In this document: piece by piece, positions 55,052 through 64,000 of the stretch
Numbering within the stretch: position 1 is the stretch's first letter
Layout of the letters: each line of letters starts with the position of its first letter
NCBI GenBank assembly: GCA_013396655.1
Contig: WBMV01006429.1
Span: forward strand, 1,360,739 to 1,424,738
DNA length: 64,000 bases
Direction of reading: 5' to 3'
Origin: Campylorhamphus procurvoides
Lineage: Eukaryota; Chordata; Aves; Passeriformes; Dendrocolaptidae
The notes under the pieces: model-generated
What the model was told of the DNA's origin: nothing
Database searches by the model: none
The model's input: the letters and a program-made list of their open reading frames with translations, nothing else
Made by a program: the position numbers and the translations under genes

Positions 55052-58000
55052 AGTCAGCAGCACAAGAACCAAACACCAAGAGCTGCCTTCCTCCCAGGCC
55101 ACAGGAATAACAAAGCTTGGGAAAGGTGCACTGAAGTGCAAGGGGAGGTGGGGAGAACACTGAGCACAAAAGAACAAGATATGCTGGCTCTCCCAGAAGA
55201 GCCTGAGGACAAGCACTGTCATTTCTAGCCATATTTCGACTTCTTAAGCAACCTCCCATCAGTCACAATTACAGTATGTGGAGGGAACCTGTTCCATCTT
55301 GGAAAGCCAGAGGCCACTTAGCCTCATGACAGCAGGCTGTGATCAGACCCAGCTTCTCTCAGAGTACAGAGCAGTGAGAATTAACCCCTGGCCTGCCAAG
55401 GGCTCTGCTGTGCTGGCAGACACAGCAAGCCATGTGTTAAAAGTTTTGACTGGCCATGGATGAAGCAGTCTTCAAAAAATCCAGGTATGACTGGGAAACA
55501 TCCTGCTTTGTAGAGAGGACTCCAGTCATTCTTCAGGTGGGCTCTCCTTTGCCCACAAGGCACAAACACAAAGGGCCCACAGTGGCATCTCCAGAGGAGT
55601 CCCTCACTCAGTGGTTCAGGTTTCTTCCAGGCATGAGGGGCTCATAAGAGAACATAAATGAGTTCATGCTTCCAACTCATCACATCAACAACCAGAGGTG
55701 TGTTTGAAGGAGCCTTTCCCCCTTCTCCACAAACTCACCAGCCCATTTCAGAGGGACCAAAGGAAATACTTCAGGCCATTTCAATTCACTAAGGAATTTC
55801 CAGATACACATTTTTGGTTTCCATTTGGGCTAATGCTTATTGGAAACACAATGGACTACCATGAGAAGGAGAGGTCATTTTCCAACCCATGGGTATAATC
55901 CCAGAGGGGAAAGAGAGGAAGTATAAGGAAGGTTAATGAGCCCTGAGGTATTGCTTTGGGGGAAAAAAACCCAGTGTAGAAGAACAGGATTATTAAAACA
56001 CCTGTGTGTTCCCAGAGCTCAGACTGCTTGGGAATATTTATACTGGTCTTGTGATCCTCAAAGTACTGAGTTTGGGATATCTTTGTTTTATCAGCCAACG
56101 TTAATATAGACAAAATTTTAAATGCATTAGTGCATCCTTGCTTATAAACACACGAGCATGTTCTCAGGCACCAGATGATTTCAGCACGAACCAGCCTTTT
56201 CATCCACTCATTACCTACAACATCCACAAGTGTGGTGTATTTGTAACTGGTCACTAAACACAATGACACTTAATAACTGTGATAGAAACAATCCTTGGGA
56301 GCTGCTTCCTACCTGGGGCAAGGAGGTAGAAAAGAGAGCAGAGAATGAGGGCCAACACCTTTCTATAACTTTTTAAGGGTTTTCTTACAGAGTTACTGCT
56401 GATTTTTTTATGGTTTATTGGAGGAAAAAGTCATTTTACTTCAGTCTCAGAGGAACTGAAAACTACAGGTTTTTTATTTGACTCTCTCCAAGTCTCTTTT
56501 TGTACCCTCAAGAGTGCACAAAATTTTGCCTTTTTTCCACATCTTGCAGAGATTTTTTTTAATTAGCATAATGCTTTAAAATTAATTGCATTTTTAAAAT
56601 AAGAATAACTCCAGCTTTCTTGCAGGCAGCTACTGAAGTGAAACACATGATTATGCAAACCACAACCAATATTTTGGTGCCAAAAATACAGCTCAGCAGA
56701 GAGATGTATAAATACTGGCCAAACCTTGGAAAATTCAAGTTACAGAAGTAGATAACAGAATTCTCTTTTCAGCAGCTATTCAAATTTCCTTCCTTTTTAA
56801 CTTTCTTGGAAAGGAATCAATTAAAAACCAAACATTAATTCAACTTCTGCACCATCCTTTTTTATTGCTTCTCTCTCACGGGGGAAACTAAAACACACCT
56901 TAAAAATTCTCCTTAATGTCTCCTTTCAGACAGCAAAGCCACTTGCCATGGCCAGAGCTGTCTGTGCTCTGCAGACATGGGGCCATAAATGCAAAACCTC
57001 CAAAGCTACACAATTCAGGTAGCACCACTTGGTCTTTGGGACTGTTCTTCTCCAAGACTTCCATGTGACTCTGCAGCAACCAAGATGACTTGGCATACAT
57101 GAAAGATGGGTGCAAACCGAGGGGTTTCTGATTTTACAAGTAATTCATGGGGCAGAAACAGCCAAAGGACCCATTTCTTTTCCAGCTCCTTTTTGCATCC
57201 TTCCAAGGTAAACTTGGGCATTTGCACATTTCTGATCAGTACTTGCACAAATTTTATAGAAGGCTAAAATTAACATGCAGGGACTCTTAACTACACTTCA
57301 TTTAAAAAGAGTTGAAATATAATGAAATATTTGTATGCATAAAAGAAGCAAACTTGTTTTTGAAACCTGGACCTAATCTTCAGTGAAATATGGGCAAAGA
57401 CCAGCCAGATATCTGGCATGTACCTCTAAAATAACAGCTGGGGCCTGACATTGGGAGGGCCCTGTGAATTTAATAGAGGAGAAAAAAAAATAAACCATTG
57501 AATTAGAATAGAAGTACCACAAACCAACTTTGCAGTACATATACATGTAGAGATCAGCACAGACCATGTTGATTCTGTTATCTACTGTGACTACAACATT
57601 TTTCAGAAGCATTTGATTCATATGGAGAACATGTGGATCGAGAAGCCTCGAAAGAAGCTCCCCCATCTGTCACCTTTCCCTCCAGTAACTTCTGTCTCCC
57701 TCACTAGTCATGCTAAGCCTGCAACCCCTCTTAGCAAGGAAAGGATTAATCACACTCTCAGTTCTCACAGGAAATGCCTCAACCAGAATAGTCAACGCTC
57801 TTAATATCAACACACATGGCTATAACAAAGACCTTGGACACTGTGCTTGAAACAGCACAGCCCTCCATGCAGTACTGACCTGTGGGGATCTGATCTCATC
57901 CTACTGCTGTACAGAAGATGGGTGACTTAATGAGCTGATTTTTTTTTCCACTTGTCCTCCACTGAGCTGTTTTGCATCATTTCAGTTAAGCAACACAGAT

Positions 58001-58743
58001 AAGACCTAGGTCCTCTTGAGTGAGCTAATACCCATTAATAATACACATAGGTTGATTGGAATTTGTTCTTTCTCTTTTCCTTGACCCAAATATGAGGAAC
58101 TGTGCACTGAAAAAAAAATATATATAGATATTTAGGAGGTTTGTGTTTTTGTGCATTCCAAACAGCACAATTTGCCTCCCATACACACTCCATTTAAGGA
58201 CGCATAATGTCAAATCAAAACAGGTTATGTTCATCTCATCTATCCTTAACAATGAAATCTCTGTACAGATTTGAGCATGTTTACTCTACTCTGAAAACCT
58301 ACACAGTGAAATCTACAGCTAAGAGCAATACTAGAACACCTACATAATCAGAGAAACTGCAGGAGGAATTCTGCAGAGCAAAAGCTAAACAGATCCTATT
58401 ATATTGCTCTGACACTGTGGAAAAGGGAGAACAAATATTGAACACGCAATATTACCATTTATTTCTGCTGAAGTAGCTCGGGACTAAAGAGGCATTGTGT
58501 AAATATACAACCCACAAATCAGTGATGATCAAACACAGCCCTGCACGCAAGGATTAGATACAGAAAACAAACCAGGAGTGGGGCAAACATCAGGTGAGCA
58601 GGAAGAATTAGGACCTGCCAATACCCAGCAGCTGCAGAGCTGGAGCCTGAGTGGCTGGAGTGCAGGTGCATATGGCAGGGGCTGCATCTCCCACACTGTC
58701 ACACAGCTCCTGCACCTTGCACATGGACCCACAGGAGCACTGA

Positions 58744-58810
58744 GCTTGGAAAAGACCTTTAAGATCATTGAGTCCAACCCAACACTCACCATGCAAGACA
58801 CAGAGCCCCG
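58744..58810 (-). mobile_element. CR1 LINE 3'-end fragment
   Basis: CTTGGAAAAGACCTTTAAGA followed by TCATTGAGTCCAACCCAACA is close to the reverse complement of the conserved 3' untranslated end of avian CR1 retrotransposons. The element is therefore on the minus strand. The terminal ATTCTATG-type repeats that normally end CR1 are absent, and homology fades after about 65 bases, so this is a small truncated copy with no coding capacity. It is one of the main reasons for calling the source a bird. Confidence 0.7.
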
Positions 58811-61447
58811 GGGCTGCCTCCATATGGGAGGCACATGTCAGGCTGAGGGCAAACCCACGCCAGAAATGATGAAAAAGCAGCACAGGTTACAACAGATTGC
58901 CAGTTATCAATTCAAATGCGACAAACCAGCCCCGTGGGCAATGCTATTTCGGGAAGTGTCTACCTGGCAGGGGAGCAGCCGAGCCCAGGAGCGTGGGCTG
59001 CCAGGCTGTGCTTTCCTCAAGCTGCATTTTCAGGGCTCATCCAGCAGCACAGTCGGGGTAAATTACACACATTTCTTCAAGTTCTTAAGGGGTTTTAAAT
59101 TGCATTTACAGTGATAGCTTGAGCACTGAGACAGACTGGGAAAAGAGGCAGCAAAGCAGGGTCAGCATCACTTGCCAGCTCGCAGGAGTCACCTGTCCCA
59201 GCCCAGGGTAATAACTGTGCAGCCTGAGCCACTGAGCCAGCAAACCTGCAGCACATTGTCAAATAAGCAGCAAAATACCTGTCTAATGCCTTTAATTTCG
59301 TATGTTGCAATCTGGTGCATTCATAAAGCCCATTAAAAAGGGCAAAAGGAAAATTTGGAGCAATTCCTACAGATCAGTGTGCCTGGAAATCTTACATTAG
59401 CTCCCAGTTTAGAAAAAGAGTAAAGATACATTAGCTGACAAGATTTGTGCAAATTATGGAAAAGATAGTTGAAGGGAAATAATTCTTGCTACTCTGAAAT
59501 TGAGTCAATGTTTTAAAAACAAGTAAAACTAAAAGTGAAAATAAAGTACTCACAAACCAGCAACCTACTTATAGAAAAGTTTATGCTCTCTATGCCTGAC
59601 ATGAACTTGTTCTGACCCATTGCTATGAACAGAGGAACACACAAAAAGTCAGAGTTCCTCTTCATTCATTCTGCAAGTCAAAGCCTGAAAAAGTCAACAC
59701 TAGAGTCTGACAATGTTGCCATGATGGAGATGGTCTTTGTATATAGGTTACTATGAAAATCAGAAGTCCAGTTTCAAAGCAGGCAGAAGACAAACAAATT
59801 CAATAGTTTAATAATGAAATGGCTTTCTCTGCCTTCTAATGAAACAATTTCTTGGCAGAACAGCTGGCCAGAACATGAGATTCTGGCAAATATTACAATA
59901 TTCCCATACACTCATGAGTCAGAATACCCTGGAATCTTAGTCAATGCTTTCAACAAAGCAAAAATTAGCAAATTATGATAATCTAATGAAAAAAATAGAA
60001 AAATAAATCCTCGAATCTCTGTGTCCAGTGTAACTGATGAGCTTCTGAACAACAACATCCCACCAAAAAATCTCTTGTAAATGGGCAACAAAGTAAAGAT
60101 TGCTGGCAGAAATTATTTGGTGCATAATTTTAATTAACAACTGAATTCAAGTCATTCCTGTATTCCCAGGCAATTCAAAATAGAAAAAGGTGACATTCAT
60201 AAAATAAATTACTCTTTATGAATTATTCACCCAGCTCTAATATCTTTTTCAGAACTTCCAATCTGTTCACTAAACCGTGCTGTGAAAAGCTCAATACCAC
60301 ATTCATTCAAACAAACGTAACGTAGCTGAACCCTGAAGGAAAGCACACACAGATCATCCCTATAGCTGAGTGTTCCACAGCCAAAACCCCTGTTTGACAC
60401 AAAAACAGGGTGTTCTCCTACCTGTGCTTCACAGGACACACCAACACCTGCATCCCCAGTGCTATCCTTCAGGAGAAACTAAAGATATCTGGGCACGACC
60501 TACTGACCTACTTCAAGACAATCACTGGCAGACTTAGAAGATGTTGCCTCTCTCCTGACAGTGGGGGGATGTTGTAAATCTCAGGAAGAAACCCCATCAC
60601 AGACCTTTCCCTTGCCATGTGAAAGAACTTGATTAACATCAGGTGAGTCACAGGTAAACTTTCCATGTCCTGACCTTGTCCTTGCACCAAATCAGCATCC
60701 CCAAGAGCAGGAAAGGGGCACACAGACTCCTGAAACAGCAACTCGCTTCAGTCCACACTTCCAGGATGCAATCACAGACCCTCTGGGGACTCATGAATTC
60801 AAATCCTACACCAGAGGCAAGAAAACCAAACATATTCACCAACCTTTGCTTGGGGAAAGGAGTACAGTGATGAATGAAGAGGAATTGGAGCTGCTGTTCT
60901 CTGTTACTCACCATGGAGAGTTCAATTCTCCCCCATTAGTAAATACAAAAATATGCAGTTTTATCATCAGCCAAATAGCCAGGCTGTGGTCCTCAGAGGA
61001 TAATCTGGCAGTCAGTGCTGCAAGGTTTCTCCATTTGGGTTGATATTACATTAAATAAGATGTCTCAGATCTCTCTCTCTCATAGCAGTCATCTGGTGTG
61101 TTATCTCCCATGTACATTAGGAGGGCTGTTTTCCCGAAACCTGATGTCTCATTGTAACCAGCACATGTCAGGGAATTGCAAATCAGCACATTACAGAGCA
61201 CTGCTGTGGTCCCAGCCCTGAGAACACCACGCAGCACCTCAGCAGAGGACAGGACTGTACACCAGCAGAGAGGCTTCTGCTGCACTGGGGAGATGAACAT
61301 GTGCTGCTCTGGGCACACTGGGATCCCACATGTCAGGCAGCACCGAAGGAAGGAGAGTCACAATGCAAATCTAATATTTACATTCTTTCCCAGAATCTCA
61401 GCCAGATTGTCAGGGGTTTGTTGGCAGCTTAAGTAAAGCCACGGAAG

Positions 61448-61457
61448 TATATAAAAG
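61448..61457 (+). promoter_or_regulatory. TATA-box-like word
   Basis: TATATAAAAG matches the TATA consensus, with flanking GGAAG and CAGC. It is inside an intron, no CpG-rich or initiator context is clear, and no transcript is known from the sequence, so a chance match is likely. A similar TATATAAAG lies at 3311-3319. Confidence 0.15.
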
Positions 61458-61624
61458 CAGCAAAAGAAGCATGATTCTGCATTGTAAGACAATAAAGGAG
61501 GGCCTAGGACAGGTAGTGATGTCCCTCAGGGCAACTTCTGTCCCTCCAGGTCACCGTGGTGGCAGGGGAAGCCTGTGCTCAGAGAGGAGAGACTTGTGCA
61601 ATTGCTGTGCTTGGTGCTTGTGTT

Positions 61625-61690
61625 CATAAGTGATGGAGAAACAAAGGCAAGGAGAGGCAGAGTGGTTCTATGAAAGACCATACCAGGCAT
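61625..61690 (-). mobile_element. Possible MIR-type SINE fragment, reverse orientation
   Basis: The segment GATGGAGAAACAAAGGCAAG and the following GAGAGGCAGAGTGGTTC resemble the reverse complement of the conserved pyrimidine-rich middle of MIR elements. It is short and diverged, with no clear ends. A purine-rich chance match cannot be excluded. Confidence 0.45.
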
Positions 61691-64000
61691 CCCCACTGCC
61701 TTCCTGAGAAATATGTCGGCTTAAATAAATTAACTCTCTTCTCAAATAGAAACATTTTCGATGTCTGAGCTCTCTACAAATCTCAGTGAAGTTTATCATT
61801 TTTTAAGGGAAATCTAAATATTACACAGACATTGCTGAGCAAATTTAGGACTTGGGAGGTGGGGGAAGTGTTCTTTTCAGAGGGAAAATGGACTAAAAAC
61901 TTCCAACGAACTCTAATGGATCTACAGCTGTGTTCCCTCTCCTACATCACCACCCTGACCCTACAGCCTCCTGTTTGCATCCAAGAAACATGACTAACAT
62001 GCTGGAGGAGTAATCTGATGACTCAAAATTCTGGACAGTGACCTCTCACATCTACTCTGTGCCAGGCTAAAACCCCAGAAAACATTTTCGTTGGAGTCTC
62101 AGCTGACCTGCAGATGAAAAACACTTCAGATAAATTCTCTATTTGATGTGAGCAGTAAGAAAGATGGAACGAGATGACCCATGACTCAAAACACCCAAAA
62201 GGAGGAAAGGAAAGGGAGATATGGGAAAGGGAGAATGGGAGACAAAGCTGAACCTGCAGTAAGGGACAAAGGATGGAGTGGTGAGGAGGAGAAAAAGGTT
62301 CAAACTGCAAAGTGGTTTGTTATGCAGCTGCCAACAATGAGTTTTTAAAAACAACGTGATGAAAACTGATCATGTCAATAACATAATTCAAAGTTTTTTT
62401 CTCACCACACATAAACCTGGAATTATTTCTTATTATTCTTATGTCTTTAAAAGAGAGAACCAAGCCCATCTCACTGTTCTATGAGACCGCTGCCTGGGTG
62501 CAGCAATAAAACACATCCAGCAAGAGTGACCCACAGCAAGTGAACACTCATGTGCAGTTCAACAGCTGCCCATTGTTTTAAAGATGAACAGAAACAGGCA
62601 AAATACATTCTGTGTTATTTTAATATCTACATATATAAATATATCTAGTAGGTAAAGGAAATCAAAATCCAAAGCTCGAGTAGACTGCCAAAACTAAAGA
62701 ACAGAAGCAAAACTATGGTGTTGCTGTTGGCTCCAAAGAAAACAGTTTGTCCACCTTCTTCCAGGAACTTTGAAAGATAGTGATGGAAAGCAAAAGGAGA
62801 GGAGAAAAACATCTAAAAAGAAGAAAATTACCATGCAAATTGAAACCACATACTGAGACCCATAAGAGCATCACACACTTCTGCTCATGGTATGTATCTC
62901 ACAGGTTCAGGTCAATACCCTCCACTGTCACTGTTCTCTCTCTAACACACACCTGCTCTGGGCATTGATTCACTCTATGGTTTATTTGTCTGTGTTGAGA
63001 CAGAGGGAAAGACCATCCGTAAGTAACAGTCAGATTATTAACAATTCCAAATGAGCTTCCCTGGAAAGCTGCACAGATCAGAGATGAAATTCTTGTCTCC
63101 TCTCCAATAACAAGTTTTGCACTGTCTGTAGGAGCAGGTGGGGAAGGTTTTTAACCCAGAGGAGCCTCTCACTTGTGATCACAGGAGCAGAGGGGAGAGG
63201 CTGATGTGAACCATTCACAGCCACGTCTGGGCCAGCATTGTTTCATAAACCAGGTTATTTAGGAAGAGGTAAAATTTTGTGTTTTGGTATCTGACAGGGC
63301 CATGCCTCCTTCCTCAGGCTAACCAAGCTCTGAGACTCAAGGGCCCTACAGAAGATTGGGCACTATGGAAGACATTCCACTATGGAGATGTTGCTGCACC
63401 TGATTTAAAACCAGGGCTGTGGGCACCAATCAGGAAAGGAGATCTCAAAATATGTGAAAGGGGGAAATTGAGATGATGATGTCTACATTTAAGAGATGTT
63501 TAAGGTGCTTGAATTAGTTTGGAAAGGAAATCCTAGCTTTGCAGGCTTCCTACCAAAGAGGCAACACAACCCAGAGCTAGAAGGGTGAGAGAAAAAGCAG
63601 AGGAAAATGAATCAACTAGTGCTAGAAGCTGATGCACATAAATTATAGCTCATTAAGTGCTGGGGATTATGTTAATCTGAAAGAGGAATCTGTTTGTCAT
63701 ATCTTAATCCTACCCAGAAGATGAGCACACAGCAAGAACACTCACTTCAGTGCCAGACAAGACCCTTCTGGCAGAGGCTTGATATGCTCTAGCTAAGTCC
63801 CAATAACTTCACAGTTTTGGTGAGTTTGATCAAATTTTTTGTGTTCTTCAAGTAAACGATCCTAAAGAACTGTTAGAGAAATTTTAGGGCTATTACACCA
63901 AGTAAATAAATCAGATTTCAGGACAAAAAGCAACGACTCACAGCTTCAAAGAGGGATGACTTCACACCTGCTATTAATCTTCATGCACCTGCAGCTGAGA

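Larger units (their letters stand above)
42760..64000 (-). other. ADAMTS2: Upstream intron of the ADAMTS2-like gene (partial)
   Basis: This is non-coding sequence 5' of the exon on the gene's strand, probably intron 2. The acceptor AG lies at 42760-42761. No other exon with propeptide, signal-peptide or protease motifs was found to the right edge, so the intron is at least 21 kb if the gene model is right. Contents: ancient SINE relics near 45.3, 48.7, 53.8 and 61.6 kb, a 41 bp minisatellite at 54.9 kb, a CR1 fragment at 58.7 kb, and short A/T and TA runs near 45.13, 48.54 and 58.1 kb. No family was recognised in 42.76-45.3, 49.4-53.7, 55.1-58.7, 58.9-61.4 or 61.7-64.0 kb. Open frames there look like chance. 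Confidence 0.7.

Noticed and set aside
54802..55259. Overlapping frames with repeated peptides such as AVGQHQAQ
   Set aside because: The peptide repeats come from the 41 bp minisatellite, whose unit length shifts frame from copy to copy. Not a repeat protein.
1..64000. CRISPR arrays, insertion sequences, phage or plasmid genes, rRNA and tRNA genes
   Set aside because: No regularly spaced repeats with unique spacers, no transposase or integrase frames, and no clear tRNA box pairs were seen. The window has vertebrate intron character.

Overview
The window looks like vertebrate nuclear DNA, most likely from a bird. It contains no dense array of open reading frames, no operon-like layout and no bacterial, phage or plasmid gene. 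Three observations point to an amniote with a compact, repeat-poor genome. There is one well-formed coding exon flanked by consensus splice sites. There is a short stretch that reads like the 3' end of an avian CR1 retrotransposon. There are several very old MIR/CORE-type SINE relics, and no recognisable primate or rodent SINEs. The species cannot be named from the sequence.

The only coding feature I can support is a 160 bp exon on the minus strand (42600-42759). It encodes part of the propeptide of a procollagen N-proteinase (ADAMTS2/3/14 subfamily, most likely ADAMTS2). If that is right, the other ~63.8 kb is intron: at least 21 kb of the upstream intron (42760-64000) and at least 42.6 kb of the downstream intron (1-42599). 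I found no further ADAMTS exon in either flank.

Layout from left to right. Positions 1-42599 are intronic DNA, alternating AT-rich stretches with short GC-rich patches (about 8.0-8.5, 27.8-28.3, 34.6-34.95 and 35.1-35.45 kb). They hold scattered simple repeats, a pyrimidine-rich tract near 17 kb, three small CpG clusters (15.9, 23.2 and 33.4 kb), several AT-rich blocks dense in homeodomain, POU, SOX or forkhead-like words, and relics of an old LINE-like family. The exon lies at 42.6 kb. Positions 42760-64000 hold most of the recognisable ancient SINE relics (45.3, 48.7, 53.8 and 61.6 kb), a 41 bp minisatellite (54.9 kb) and the CR1 fragment (58.7 kb).

No previously undescribed biological system is evident. 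Open reading frames elsewhere, up to about 200 codons, look like chance frames: they resemble no family I know, are rich in tracts from simple sequence, and overlap in several frames. The points most worth checking are possible enhancers and the CpG clusters, all of which need cross-species alignment.
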